From Acanthornis magna (lineage: Eukaryota; Chordata; Aves; Passeriformes; Acanthizidae): 64,000 nt of DNA. The DNA is taken from contig JAWUZG010000173.1 of the NCBI GenBank assembly GCA_036785705.1, forward strand, positions 1,597,001-1,661,000. Direction: 5' to 3'. The translations under genes were made by a program, and so were the position numbers. Below are positions 32,721 through 47,700 of the stretch, in pieces. The notes under the pieces were generated by a model. It was not told where the DNA came from. It saw nothing but the letters and a program-made list of their open reading frames with translations, and did not search any database. Numbering within the stretch: the stretch's first letter is position 1; the number at the start of each line of letters is the position of its first letter.

Positions 32721-35700
32721 GGCCCCGCGCCCCGTGCAGCTGAAGGGAGGGCGGTGAATAACCACCGGGCTGTTAAAAATGCTGATAGCTGCGGAATCTC
32801 TGGAAATCCGTGGACCGCTTTCCAACAGGGAAAGCTGTGCCTGCCCAGCGTGAAACCCAGTGCTGCTTTTCAGACCTCTTTTATTTTCGGTTCATTATCT
32901 TTCATATTGTGGTGATGGACTCTGTAGCAGATTTGTCGGAGTGGGTGTGTGCGTGTGCGTCCTTTCATTTTGTTAAGGTGTGTACACAAAGAGCTGACTG
33001 CATAGTTTGTGTTTTTCCTCCTATTTCCTGAACAATCCGCTGGTACCTTTGTGTGGAAGGAGGAGGTTGTCTTTCAGCAGCATCCACACCTGCAGAAGCG
33101 GAATTCTTCTTGGGCATTCTGCGTGCAGGCCGCTCCCGCCCCTCACGTAGACTTTGTTACAGGAGCTCTAAAAGCGGGTTAAATAGGAACCACTGTGAGC
33201 TGGGTTTTAGTGGAGAAGAGAGCTGGTGTTGGTGTAACCCGCAGTGGTAAATGTGCTGCAATCGCCAGAGAATTTCCTATGCTGAGGCTTCTTCCATCTC
33301 TTAACACTGGTAGTACAGCTGAGGAGCTCACTTTAAAAATAGAGTGGAAAGAACTGGATTTCTTTGTCTGACAACAACAGTGCTCTGTCTCAGTTTTTGG
33401 TTTAGGGATTGTTGGCTTGTTTTTTCGTAAGTGAACCTTGTGTTATTGGGTTTTTCCCCGAGTTTAAACGTGTTTGTGTTTACATGTTTTCTTGCTTAGT
33501 GTCCTCATCCATTCCCAGCCCTCATTCCTAGGTGTCTCAAAGGGTTTGGCCAAAGCCCCAGTATAAACTTCGTGCCAGTGGTGACTCTTCTTCCTTTGTC
33601 TCTTCCTCTCCAGTCTTGAGCTGGAGCTATGATCTGCCTCTCCTAAAGCACTGTAATTGCTTATCTAGATATCCATAAGTATTGATAGCCTCCCTCAGGG
33701 ATTTGGGTACCTAAATACCTTTGAAATTATCAATGTACCTTAGTTGCTTGCCAGAAGTAATACAGGAAGTATGGAGAGAAAAGGGAACTGTGTTTCAGAC
33801 CAACTGCAGGGCCCTTTCATCACTCAAGAGGTGCCACTAGTTAAAAAGTCTGAAGACGTATCTTTTGATGTTCCCGTTAATCTTATTTGTAAACTGGCGT
33901 GCCTGTGAGTTGAAACTGTTGGCCTTGAGCTTCTCTAAATGTTCAGCATCCATTTGATAATAATTCATGGCCTGTTTTGGGAAAGCACCAGATATGGTTT
34001 TGGAGCGGAATGTAGTTGTCTGCCTCTTATCTGCAAGGCTTTGGCTGTGTTTTTCTTGTTTTCTTTTTGCATTTGAGGATGTGTTTGAATGTGCTTGTTT
34101 GAATACCAGGCACTTGGTTTTGAGGCTTAAATTTTTTTCAGACAATGAGATCATCCTGCTTTTGACTAAAGATGAGAGAGATTCCCCCACCCCCAGAAGA
34201 TTTTGTGAATTGACCTTTAGGTGTGATCTGAAATGGCTGCTTTATAGGTTAACATACTGAGTGTTTTTATGGCAGTATTGTTTGCTGCTCTCTTGCTGAT
34301 TGCTGTTTCCTGTAGTATGTCATCTCTACCTGCCTTATAAAAGGCCACTTGGGCCATTTTTAGAGTGGAATTTGTTTTAGTAATTCGTTAAGGACTGACT
34401 AAAGGCAGGAGGTCAGAGTTCTCTCTTAAACCCTGTTTCTTGAGGGAAACATGCAGGAGCAGTGGGGCTTTTTTTTTTCCTCAGGGCAAAGGATCATTTT
34501 AATATTTGTTAGGAGTAGTCCTGGCATCCTCTGGATCTTCACAGTAAAAGTTCTTTGGAGCTGAGACCCAAGGGTTGTAACTGAGAGGCTGTAGTGAAAG
34601 AAAACAGACTCAAAGAAACCTGCTGTTACATCCTGACTTTTGGAAATTTTCGGTTTTATTGGAGGTTTTCAACGTAGCTGTAACCACAATTGCTACTTTT
34701 CAAGATATTGGTGAAAACATCTGGTCTATGGCTTGCCCTTTCAGACAATCTGATTAATCCTTTATTAACTAGTAGTGTTTATTGATCTCTGTAGATTACT
34801 GATTTCTGGAATGTTAGGGAGTGGCTGAGAAGATGTGGAGAGCACAATTGCATCTAGTTGAGAGGTATAGTTAGTTTTGAGATACCATTTCCAGAGCTAC
34901 TGTTCACAGATGTGGTTTTTGAACCTGGCTCATACCTTTATCCATAATCCCCTCTCCAGAGCCCAGTAAACGTTGAAGGAATTACACAGGCACAGGCGGA
35001 TGTGGAGCAGAACCAGTCTGGCGTGGAGGCCAGAGACGACAGATTTTTTTAACAGAATTGGCCCAGAAGTGGGGAACTACAGCTCCTTCTGAGAGCCATC
35101 TGTGAGAAAACAATTCCAGCTCCCAACAGATTCTGAACTCGCCGAGATTTGGCTTGGAGCTTGTTGCATCTCAACAAAATACTGCAGATAAGGGGATCAG
35201 TTACATATTATTACTTGAGAGTATTCTTGGGTCCCCTGTGTTTCTGCTGGCATCCTGACTCTAAATTGGAAACAAATAATGTGGAGTGCATGCAGTCTTT
35301 GAAACTGATCTCTAGGAGGTGACAGCATCAGTCCCATGGTTTGTGTTTAATCAAGTTTTGAAGTAATTTGTTAGTGTCATCTTTGTGAGGCAAAAAAGAA
35401 GGTTCTTTATAGGCAAATAGCTATGCCTGTGCCAAAACTAATTTGTGACACTAGTGCTCAGTTTCATAGCCATTGTGGAAAAGAACTCATTTGGTTGAGA
35501 AGAGGTAGATGCAAGTGTGCTAATATATCCTCTCTGGCAGAAGAAATTGCACAAAATTTACTGGAAAATCCGGTCTATAAATGCAAGAAGTAGGTCCCGC
35601 TTTTACTTTCTGCTCTTGCACACCCAGTACTGAACTCACATGATTCAAATGGGAAGAGCAGTGTGGTTTGGATAGCATATTAAAATACAGAAGTTGAAGT

Positions 35701-38700
35701 CTCATTCTTTTATATATTAGATCTCTTGTTCGTGCCAGACTTGGTGTCTTCTGGCTCCTCTTGGTTTATTTTTCCAGTCTGGAAGGACAGCGTAAATGAC
35801 TGCCTCACATTTACCAGGTGAAGCAGTGTTAGGGATAAATTGCTAACAAGAAAAAGTTGAGAGCTATTTTCATGTGTTCTCCTCAAGCTCATTGCCAAAC
35901 ACTGTTTTATTTAATCTGTGGTAATATCTTTGTATTGTATATGGTGACCAGTTTAGATTTTTCATTTAGAAATCAAGCTCCGCATGACTATCTGGGTTAA
36001 AATTAAGGTGGTGGACAGAATAGATACTGAGAAGTTGCTGTTCGTGCTGTAATGATCCTTAGGCTGTAGTTAAGTTTAGTGTATTAAATAACATAAATGC
36101 TGATTAAAATACTCCTAATAACCTATGATAATGTACTGTTACCTTGTACTTGCACGAAATTCCTGTGTTCTCCATGTGTTCACAGTCACTATTCCAGATC
36201 CCTGGGGTTCATCAAGCCACCTTTAAAGTTTGTTATGTTCACAGTCATTAGCAGTTTACTGACTGTGCTGAGATACAGTTAAGGGGAGACGAAAGAGATA
36301 ATGTAGTTTAGGATATTCTGAAAAGGAGGCTGCAGTGAAGTGGGCCATGCTTTGTTTTGAATGGTTTAAATATTTGTGTTTGTTTAACTTAGGATTTTTG
36401 CTGTTATTAAGTGCATGCAACTTTGGAGCTAATTCCTAATTTAGGATCTAGGCTAGGGCTAGTGCAGAGGAAAATCTCCATCATCTGGTGGTTATGATTT
36501 GCACTGATTGTAGTTTTCTTTAGAGCTGCTTTTGCTGTCCTGTACTGCTGACATGGATTTCAGTAGTGGCATCTTCATTTTTCCCTGTGACTTGCATTTC
36601 TTTATCTATGGTTATATCAGTTTGAGAACACATTTACATTCAGCAGAGCGGTCTTCAACCATCTGAAGATACAGGTTGTTTTTCCTTACCAGCATTACCC
36701 ATTTCTAGCCTGGTGTAAGTCAGCATGTACGCAAATTTGCTGCTAAAGATGTCACAAATGTACTTCTTTGCTGAACGTCCATGAAAGGGCTTAAAGACAG
36801 GAGTGAGGATTTGTGGAACCTGTCCTTAGTGTGTCCCTTCTGTACAGAACATTCAGGCACATCCGACATTGTCTGGAAGCTGTCGGGGCTGAAGCAGAGA
36901 TCTTGGGGGAAACTGACCAGTACTTCTGAGTAGGCAGGATTGCTTCTGCGGTGCAAGTGTCCAGTTTGCTGCTTGAGCAGTACTTGCCCTAAAAGCCACA
37001 GTTGTTGGTGCTTATTGTAGATGTATGTCAAGAATCAAACAGGCATTTTCAGTTACCTTGCATTCATGTATACACATTGATATATATACACACATACAGT
37101 GACTATTAATGTTGCAGGGGGAGTGTGGAGAATCACACAGCTCTTGTTTGGAGAGATGTTTGATCCATTACTTTGCTTTGAAACACACCTAGCCCTTAAT
37201 TTCAGTGGGATGTCAGCATTTCCTGGGCTCCTTAACATCATCCTCCCTGGGCAATTAATGCCATTCCAGATACACCTATGGCTTAATGCTTTAGAACGGT
37301 GTTGCTGGTGATGAATCATGGTTGCTGGAGTTTAACCGTAAGAAACAAAACAAGCTATGAAATTTCTTATGACCTTCAAGTATGAATTTCAGGGGAAAAA
37401 TATTTCTGGAATATAAAAATGCTTGAATTAACCAGTCTGATTTCCTTCCTTAGAGTTCTGTCAAGCTACTCTTTGTGTTCATGAAGTAATGTTAAAACTA
37501 AAATGGCTTTAGTTTTGTGTTAAAAAAGCTTTTTTTAATTGGGCTGTGCAGCTGTAAAGAACTTCTTAAGAGAAAATGGCATGTACATGACACAACTTGA
37601 ATATCTAATCTTAATTGAGTGATGTGAAAAGCATGTTAATAACAAGGCTGCAGTCTTCTGCAATATGCTGGAAAACCAAAGAAAATAACTTGATAAGGGT
37701 TTGTTGGAAGCCCTATCTGCCTTGCACCATGATCATAAATGTTCTCAGACATATGTCTCCATAAAAGTTTGTTGATGCTAATGGATGTCCACTTTATAAT
37801 TGTAGCTGGAGTAGGAAGATAAGTACAGAATCATAGGTTTGGGTTGGAAGGGCCCTTAAAGCTTCACCCCTATGAGCAGGGACACCTTCTATTGTCCCAG
37901 GTTGCTCCAAGCCCCATCCAGCCGACTTCGGACACTTCCAGGGATCCAGGGGCAGCCACAGCTGCTCTGGGCACCTGTGCCAGGGCCTGCCCACCCTCAC
38001 AGCCAAGGATTCATTCCCAGTATTCCATCTGCCCCTGCCCCCTGGCAGTGGGAAGCCATTCCCTGTGTCCTGTCTCTCCATGCCTTGTCCCAAGTCCCTC
38101 TGCAGCTCTCCTGGATCCCCTTTAGGCACTGCAAAGTGTGTTTTCATACACATGGTTGTTGTTGCCTTAGAGGGAAGGCAGAATCAGCTTTAGGGGGAAA
38201 ATGTTGTAAAGGCTATTTTTAAGTTCTTCCTGTAAACCTTAGAATTTTTTTTGCAAAGCCTATGTAAGATTTTTACACTGATGGACAAAACTATGTGTAT
38301 TTTTTTACACTTGCAAGCATTTTTAATGTGGGTGTTAATTAAAAATTTTTATGACTATTGTATTGAAGCCTGGCTACACCTTCTAGTAAAATGAAATCCA
38401 TCTTGTAACAAAGCTTTAGTCTGTGGAATTTTTGTGTGAAATGTTAGCTGTGTTGAGGCGTGACTGACTGCACATTTCACCTTGATTAACTTGCAGGAAT
38501 GCACAGAAGGCAGCAGGCAGGGTAATAGATAGTATTTTGCAATACATGCTGTTTCCTTAATTTCAGTGTAAAGAATTATTTTACTCATTTGCATTGTGAT
38601 TATGGAATCCAGCATCATGCTTACTGCCTGCATTTGAAATAAAGGAGCTGGCGTTGATATCAAGCTTATGCAGCTATCTATAGAAGCATACAATGTGAAG

Positions 38701-41700
38701 TTTTCTGTAAATTCATGAATACCAGTATTATCTTTCAACACAGTTTCTCTTTTATGTCATAGCTATAAAGCTGTTCCAGTACTTCAAGCCATTTTTAATG
38801 AATGTTGAAACACTTTGTTTTTGTCACTGTATTTGACTTGGGAGTAAGGGAAAGTAGAAGGGGAATGCCACATGGAAAATAACATTCTCCATCTTGTATT
38901 GTTTCGTTGTTGAGAGAAGTTGCCGGGATGAAATTAAGGTGACATCTGCTATTGACGTCTTCAGAAGTTTGAGTGAGCCACTCAGTGCCTTATGTGACTG
39001 TTTTTGCCGGCTGCTGAGTCCATTGGTACACAGGGTGTTGGGGGAATACCTGTGTGAAGGCTGCTGTGTTAGCTCTGATCAGAACAGCTTCTTGATAGAA
39101 GTGTCACTGGATCCGAACAGTCTCTCTTGAAATGCTGAAAATTAGGGTCTGAAATGCGATAACCTTGCCTCCTCAACTGTGAGGAGAGGGTGTTCCAAGT
39201 GAGGTTTCTGCCATAGTATTTTAGATGGTTGTTTTGATGTGCATAAATAATATGGCTCTTGAAAAGGCAGGTGATGGCTACTTACTCCTGCTGTGTTTTA
39301 GTGGCACAAGAAACAGCCATTGACTTGGACTTGGGACAGCATGTGCCTGGGCGTGGGTCAGCACGTGCCCAGGTGGACATGGTGCCTGTGGTGTCCCAGC
39401 CATGGTGTGGCCCACAGTCCATGGCAGTGCCTGTCCCTTGTGCTGGCACTGCTGGGGCACCTCCAGTGCTGGGGATGGCTCTGGGCCCCTGATGACAAGA
39501 GAGACATTGAGGGGCTGGAGCATGTCCAGGGAAGGGAACGGAGCTGAGGAAGGGGCTGAAGCACCAGGAGCAACTGAGAGGGCAGCTGAGGGAGCTGGGG
39601 AGGTGTTGGGCTCTGCTCTCAGGTAATAAGGGATGGGACAAGATGAACTAGCCTCAAGTTGTTCTGGGGGAGGTCTAGATTTGATACTGGGAAAAATTTT
39701 TTGACCAAGAGTGTTGTCCAGCCCTGGCACAGGTTGCCCAGTGCAGTGGTGGAGTCCCCACCCCTGGAGGGATTTAAAAACTGTGTGGACGTGGCATTTG
39801 GGGATATGGGTTAGTGGTGGCCTTGGCATGCTGGAGGAACAGTTGGACTTGATTGTCTAGGAGGTCTTTTCCAACCTAAATGATTCTGTGATTTTAAGTT
39901 CTGTTTTCATCTGACACAATTCCCTAGTCTGTCTTACTGCCAAAACAATTTTCCCAATATTAAGGAGTGAACAGGGAACAAGCCAGGGGCATGGGGGGGG
40001 TTGACTTTCTGGTGACTGACTCAATGTTTGGGTGGGCAAAAGTTGTGTTAAAACTTCAGCTGAAGTCAGATCTGTGCTAGAAGATGAGTTTTAATGCTGT
40101 GTAGAAAGGACTTGGAAGATAAAGTTAAAACACTGTGTTTTGAGTGGTATCCCTTCTGAAATCAGTGCCCAAAGCTTTAAGGAAAGTCCAAATGCACTTC
40201 TGAACTGTTTTTAAAAATACATGTTATGATCCCAGATGTCTGCTATTTCATACCTGCTGTTAGCACCTTCATCTCCAGTCCTCGAGTCTGGAGTTGTCAT
40301 GGTGCAGCAGTACAGATTGAAGGCAAGTGTTCTTTCACCTTTTAAAAACTTTACCTCCTTGTTACAGTGGAAGAGTCCTGCAGAAATAGGAAGTTGGTTA
40401 AAAGTATTCTGGACAATTTATACCTCTGAAATGGAGACTTGCTCACAAAAATGTGAGATCATGCACCTGTGTGATGTTGCTCCTTTGTAGTAATGGGGCA
40501 TATCCTTTTGCATAGTAGGCTTTTACATTTTTTTAATCTGTTTTCATCAACAGAAGGATTCTAATTTCTTAATTGCATTGTTCAATCCTTAGTCTTCCAC
40601 AACTAACACTGATAACCAAGTAAATAGTACTGTTTGTTTTGAAGAGATCTTTGAAGAATTGTCTGCCTTGCTGTGCATTTCTTTCAGCAGTGAAACCTGA
40701 TGTGCCTCTGTTTATGCATGCCTTTAACACAGTGTCCAAAATAATGGGAATTTCACAATAAATTATTCAGAAACTAAGAAATAAAATAAGGAAGTGCTTA
40801 AAATGTATTGGAAGACAGGTGATAATACTGATTCACCTGATTAGTTTGTTTTGGTTTGGTATTTCATTCCACAGAGTGAGACAGATTTTTTTTGTGGTAC
40901 AGCTTGTGCTGTGAATTTAAGATTTTGTTGTTACTATTGTTTGAGTGTGGAAACAAATCTCTCATTAACACAAGCAAACTCGACCTGCATCCTGGACACT
41001 TTGTTTCTTCATTTTAAACTAACTGTACTGTTGTGTTCTGTAAGGTGTGGGCAGTACCCATAACCAGGTAACAAATTGTCAGATTAGATGATGAAAGATG
41101 CCGCACCATGCTTCTTGAAAAGGCCTCCTTGCGGTGCTGTTGGCTCACCTGTGCTTTTCTTTCATTCCTTTCTAGAATATGGTATCAAGTTTTCGTGTTT
41201 CTGAACTGCAAGTGCTGCTGGGCTTTGCTGGACGTAATAAAAGTGGGCGCAAACATGACCTCCTGATGAGGGCACTGCACTTACTGAAGAGTGGCTGCAG
41301 CCCAGCAGTTCAGATCAAAATCCGAGAACTCTATAGGCGTCGGTACCCAAGGACAGTTGAAGGACTGTCGGATTTATCAGCTATAAAACCGGCTGCTTTC
41401 AACTTGGACAGCAGTTCCTCTCCAGTTGAACCTGACCTGGCTGTTGCGGGCATTCACCCACTCCCTTCAACTTCAGTCACGCCTCAGTCTCCGTCCTCGC
41501 CTGTCAGTTCTGTGCTCCTTCAAGACACTAAGCAGCCCCACTTTGAGATGCAGCAGCCATCCCCTCCGATCCCACCTGTTCATCCTGATGTTCAGCTGAA
41601 AAGCTTACCTTTTTACGATGTGCTCGATGTGCTCATTAAACCCACGAGTCTAGGTAAGTGTTTAATACCTCTGCAGCTTGTGTAATTCATTAAATAAGCT

Positions 41701-44700
41701 CTGCTTCTGACAGTGCTAAGCCCAGACTTAAATGGCTTTTGCATCTGGGGACAAGTGGAAACTCCCTTTCCTTTTACATCTTTACCTTTTCCCTTTCTTC
41801 ACCATTTTCCCCAAAAGTGCCAAGCCACACTTCAGAAAATAATGTTCTCTGTTGTAAAAGTAATATGATTAAGGCCTTTGTCTTTTTAATATTAAATGCT
41901 AGAGCAGGGTAATTCAGTTGGAAGGTACCTACAATGATCAGCCAACTGCTTGACCTAAACTTAGAGAGTAATAGTTAAGGGCATTGCCCAAATTCTTCTT
42001 AAACACTGCTGGCTTAGGGCATTGACTGCCTTTCCGAGAAGCCTGTTCTGATGTTTGACCACGTTCTTGGTAACAAAATGTTTCCTAATATCTAGTCTGA
42101 ACCTCCATTTTTTGGCTGAAAGATTTGGACCTGAAGTTTATGCCTAGTGTAAATGAGGAGCAATTTTGTCAGGAGTAATAGAAAAAGGATTTCAGGGTCA
42201 GTAATTTACAAATTGCAGCAGGGTAAAGAGAACAAGTTCATTGGTTTGTTACTTTAACCGTATCTCACTGCAACAATTCTGCAGGCTCTCATTTCTGGCA
42301 CTGAAATAGATACTTTGTGCTGTGATGTTCAGTGTTGTGCTCAGAGCAGTGAAGTTTCTCAGCCTGCAGGTTTTTGCAATGCTATGTGTTAGAATAGGGA
42401 GTGAATATTTGTCTTCCGAAAAATCTGAAATCTGGTTCATCTTCCTCAAGTGCCTCAGTCTTGAACTTTTTAAATTATTTGGAACTATATTTTCTGTCTT
42501 GAAATTCAGTCTGGCTTACCTTACATGGCAAAAAATGTTCCCTAACTATTTAGTAATATGTCTGTAAAATAGTTTGCATACTCTTAAACATTTTCGTTTC
42601 TTAACTGATCATAAAATCTTTTAGGCTGTGACTTGTACCTCAGTGAGGCGTATACTGACCATCTGCCATCCTCCCGTACCTAAAGCAGAAAACTTTACTG
42701 ACAAACATTAATTATAGTGTCTGTTGTCACTTCTCTTTGTGCATAGTGACACTCACACATTTTTGTGCATTTGGGAGTTAAGTATTTAAATAACAGTTTA
42801 GAGAGAGCTAGAAGTGTAGTCCACCTCACTGCATCATGCTGTAGAAGGGATGACCGTGGTACTCCTTTGCACTAATACGAGAGCCCAACTGTAAGTGTGG
42901 GGTTTAGTTTTAACCCACACTAAATTAAATAGCAAAATATTTCCACTGTGTTTTTTACATTTCTTGTTTACATGATATTACTCTGAAATATCAAATGCTC
43001 TCTGTGGTGTGTGTGTGTGTGCATATGTGCACACTGTAGCTATTTGGAATTTGAATGTTCCTTTGAGTTTGAGGAACTTTGTATGTGTTTGTTCTATCTG
43101 GGTTCCATTTCATGTTTGCCTCCTTTTTGTGTGGTTTATTTTTTTCTGGGTGTAGAAACAATCTCCCCTGAATGTCACAGTGCACAAGGCAGTCCAACTC
43201 TTCCAAATTTGCCTGGTTTAGTTGCAGTATTATAGCATTTGTCCTCCCCGCTGCTTATTTTAAAGTGGACATGTCTAATCTGTCTTTATTTCAGGTCAAG
43301 ATTTCTAGCTTTTCAACTTTAAGGAAAGTAGGAAAGTAACGTGCATACTGTGGACCTTAAATATTAAAATATTGCTGATTCCCATCACTGACAGACAAGT
43401 TGGATTCTGATGTGAACATTGTATTTATTTTTTTTCTGTCAGATGCCACCGAAGGGTAATTCCAGACATGAGGTCTAGCTGGCTTCTCTGGCATGAGGGG
43501 CTGTGCTCCCTGCCTTACTCCGCAAAGGTTTCATTACCTTTAGCTGTTTTGGAGTTTTCCAGCTGTCTGTTAATAACTTCTGGTGCACATTCTCTTCCTG
43601 GAGTACCTTACAGTAGTTGTAAGCATGTGATGTTAAACCATCTGAATACAGTTTAATGAAAGATTTGTTCCATTGCTGTTTTTTGTTAACAGTTACATGC
43701 AGTTCAACCACCATTTGAGTATATTCAGTGACTTATGCCTCGTTCCTGGAAAGCTCATCTGCAGCTCCTGTTTTGATCAACGGCTTTAATCACCATGATT
43801 CAACCTCTTTTGTGTCTTTCTTTTTCTAGTTCAGAGCAGTATTCAGAGGTTCCAGGAGAAGTTTTTTATCTTTGCTTTAACACCTCAGCAGGTCAGAGAA
43901 ATCTGTATTTCCAGGTAAGAAGTATGGGTGTGGCAGAGTGTAGGTAAACTTCTACAAAATTTCAGGAGAAAGTGTGGGGTTGTGGTTCATTATATGCATC
44001 ACTTACTCTGCAGATGCAGAATGATAATCCTCGCTGAAGTTACACTGAGTTTATAGCTGTTCTGTTTTCTTCAGGAGCAATTATGCACAGAATATGTGTG
44101 CATTTTGGGTAAATCCTACCCTGTTAAAGAGTTAACAATTACTTGGTTCCAAATAATTGTCACTGTTTAGAGAGGTGGGAAGCTTCTCTTCCCTGCGTGT
44201 TTCCTGGCTGCAGGAATGGAATCCTGCTTTTCTCTTTTGTCCCAGGGTTGATGCTGTAAACGATGAGAATTCATAGGTGCTTTTTCATCCCTGGCAGCAT
44301 CCTACTTTATTATTGGTATGAATTTTTGACAGAGGATGCTGATCCTGAAGTCCTTTGTAACTTGGCTCTAATTAAACAGAAATGTCACTTGTAGGGTGTT
44401 CATAGCTCAATAAAGGAAAAATAAGAGCAAGGTTTAGTGATGCTGGGGCAGGTATGTCAGTTGTTTGTGTGTATGGCTGCAGTATGAGTCCTGCTGTCTA
44501 AGTGTGTACTTCTCTTTTTCTTTCTCTTTGTCACAGGGACTTCTTGCCTGGAGGCAGGAGAGATTACACAGTCCAAGTTCAGCTAAGGTATGTTTTGTAT
44601 CGTGTTCTCTGAAAACTTAATTGGCTAATGGGTGTTGGTGGGGGCACTTGAAAATTATGCTTTCTCTTTCTATGGATACAGGTTATGCCTAGCAGAGACA

Positions 44701-47700
44701 AGCTGCCCTCAAGAGGATAATTACCCTAATAGTTTGTGCATTAAAGTAAATGGGAAGCTGTTCCCATTGCCGGTAAGTATGTATGTATTTGTGGCTTCTT
44801 GGTGACTTGTGGAGTGTGTATGTGTTTTTCTGGAATGTTAGCTAGCAAAAACAGTCAAGCTGTTCGTTACCGCTCAGATTTCTGTGATGTTAGGCATGCG
44901 GTTTGTTCATTTGCTGTGTGAGATAGCCATTACTGCTGTAAGTTGTGTTACAGCCTCTGTGCAGACTAATTGTGTTTAAGCCCCCTATAGCAAACCTCAT
45001 CTTTTGCAGTTAACTAAATATGTCAAAAACAATCCAGTGTCTGCATGGAGAGTCCTCCTCACAGGTCCTCAGACTGAGTTTATTTGAGTCTGGTAGCCTT
45101 TGCTGTGTGGACTACCTATATTTGTGTTTGGTTTGAGTTCCTTCTTGTTCTGAGGCAATGGCACCAGCTTCCTGTGTGCCATTTGTACACTGCTCTGCAT
45201 CTGTCTGGTTAGAGCATATTTTGTTGTGGGGATGAAGAACAGACACGTTTTAGGGTTCCTAGCATGTGCTGGTACTGGAACAGAACACTGTTGGCAGTCA
45301 CATTTCACATGTTGCAAAAATTAGTACATAGTCACAGGGTCACCTCGAGGCTTGGATGTAGACAGAAAGGGAAAAGCTCTGTCATTCTCAAAGTATCTCT
45401 GCAATGGGTTTCTCTTTTTTCTTTCAACAGAACAGAGCGAAAGTCTTTCACAACCCATTCAGAAATAGTTCTTGAGGCTATAAAGGATGAGACAAGTTAT
45501 AGTACAGAGGGTTTTTTAAGCAGTGGGTTTGGAAAGATGCTGTGTGGAGAGAGAAAGTGTGAAACCTCTTTTTCAGAATGTTTGTAACCACCTTGGTGTG
45601 TCAGATGTATTGTCCTGTACCTTCCCTCCTCCCATATGCAACTGTGACTGCTTTTTTTTTTTGTCTCTACTCAGCTTAAATGAGACTCTTTAGGTTTTCT
45701 TCCTCCTGCTTCAGTCTTCAGGTTATAAGAAGGTTTCTTTCTCATGTTTTCTGGTCAGTATTTTCTGCAAATGCCAGTTAGAACATTCTGTGAGATCAAT
45801 TTGAGGGTTTTCTCTTCTGCAGATTGTCTTTCAGCAGCCAACCAAAAAGAATCAGGTCTGATGTTATCTTGTGGACATCAGTGTCAGCTGATTCTGTCTT
45901 TTAATAAGGTTTACACCCTTCTGTGCTGTGTTGTGCTCTCCATTTTGTGTGTAAGATGTTACAGTTGTAGCAGAAACTACTACTTACCTTGAATTATTAG
46001 TTTGCTTTAGACCTAAATCCTCTAGGTTCTTCCTTCACATGGTAAGATGATGCTTTAATCTGTTCAGCCGAACTTTAGGTGAGAACGTGAATAAATCACT
46101 ATTGTCTTGGCAACTTCCCTTCCCCTCCTCATTCACTATGAGCTGAATGACAAATAGAGTCTCAGTCTGAGTGCTTCTGCTGACTTTTTTTTTAAATTTG
46201 GTCCCTCTCTGCGTCATCTGGTGGTTTCTTTCTGTTGTAGGAAGCGTAAGATAACTTCTTTGCCTCAAAGACCACTATTGTCCATTGCAGTAGTGTTAGG
46301 TAATTAATCAGTGATGCCAGCTTCTGTTGCCCACTTGCACAGTTCGTAAGTGAACTTGTGTCTTTACCTGGTAGGGCAGTTCATGCCTCTGCAGATGTCT
46401 GTAAATTATTCTTGGTCATCTCTTTGCCTGCAGTCTTTAGCAGAAGCTTCAGACAAATGCTGCCCATGTGTTAGTACTGCTCAAGGTTGTGCTCATGTTA
46501 ACACCGTGTTTCCTGTATCTGTGGTTTTGGGAACAGCCAGGTAAAAGGGCAGTTATGCTTTCTCTTGATGAATTTCCATGCTGTAGCAGATGATGCCTGC
46601 CTTGAATAATGTGGTCTTGGGAGAAGCATGGAAGACTTCAAAGCCCAAATGATGTTGGCGGTTGCTTGCCACTAGAGTTGGCAGCCTGACTAAACAGTGC
46701 CAGGCCATGCTGGTTGGGAGGCAAGCAGAGTGCTCCTAGCAGAAAAGGAAGGGAAGTTCCAAATCTTTGTAGGCGTGTGAAAGCATATCTGTTCTCAAGG
46801 ACAAGCTCTATGGAAGAAAACACTAAAAGCTTCAATGAGATAACGCATGTGCACTGCAGAGTCTGTCTCTAAAAGAAAACAAAAAATATTGGGAAATATA
46901 AGAGAACTTGGATTCGCTCTCCTCTGAAGTCATCCTATCTCTTGGATGCAAAATTGTCCGCAGTTCCCATGTATGTGTCTGCTGCCTCTGTGTTCTGGGA
47001 TAAAGCACTCATGGCATACTGTGCTAGTGAGTGGAAGAGGCTGTTTATAATTTTTTAAAATTATTATTATTGTTTTTCTCTCCAGACTTAGCCTCTTTCA
47101 AAGTAACTCCTTTCCCAAGCACTAGGTTATGAATGTGTGTGTTTCTCTGATTAAAGAAATATGTGGTTTTTTGCCAGCATATCCTTTCTGGGTGAGTTTC
47201 TTGTATAAAACTAATGCTGTCTTGAGTTAAATGAAATGCATCAGTAAGTTCTGTCCAAGATGCAGAGCTGCAGTCCCTTACTGGCATCCTTCAGGTGCAG
47301 GATGAGTTTGAGATGAGTGACTGCAGGCTGGCTGTAAGGTCAGAACAGGGATTCTCAGGGTAGCTGTGGCAGACTGGCTTGTTTTCATCATGACAGATGC
47401 AGGGCGAGAGGAATAAGCTGCAGGCTTATTGCGTGACGAGGGGGTTGGAGCTGGATGATGTTTAAGGTCACTTCTAACCCAAACCATTCTGATTCTGTGA
47501 TCTCTTAAACACAGCTGGTACTCCATGTACAGTCCTTCTTCAGGGGCCTTGGCAGAGGACACCTGTTGCTGATAGGGCCAGGAATAGTTGATACAAGGCA
47601 AATCAGTCACTGCGGAGATGTGGCCCTCTTGGAACAAGGCTTAATTGTTCTTAATCAGTGAAGTGTTTTCAGCGTGTGAAACACTGTAATCTTCGTTACT

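Larger units (their letters stand above)
32421..41175 (+). other. PIAS2 intron 1
   Basis: An 8.75-kb intron. It contains the triplet run near 32620, an unassigned antisense ORF at 33837-34190, and CR1 fragments at 37826-38126 (minus) and 39415-39896 (plus). The rest is unique AT-rich sequence in which I see no exon. Confidence 0.7.

Noticed and set aside
31454..32743. 429-codon plus-strand ORF
   Set aside because: It runs through the minisatellite in rotating unit registers and out into the PIAS2 first-exon region in a different frame from the MADFEELR start. Product of a stop-free repeat unit, not a supported gene.
38355..38741. 128-codon minus ORF in PIAS2 intron 1
   Set aside because: Unique AT-rich sequence, no family signal; length is within chance for a 64-kb window.
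39278..39829. 183-codon minus-strand ORF
   Set aside because: Mostly the antisense of a CR1 3' UTR.
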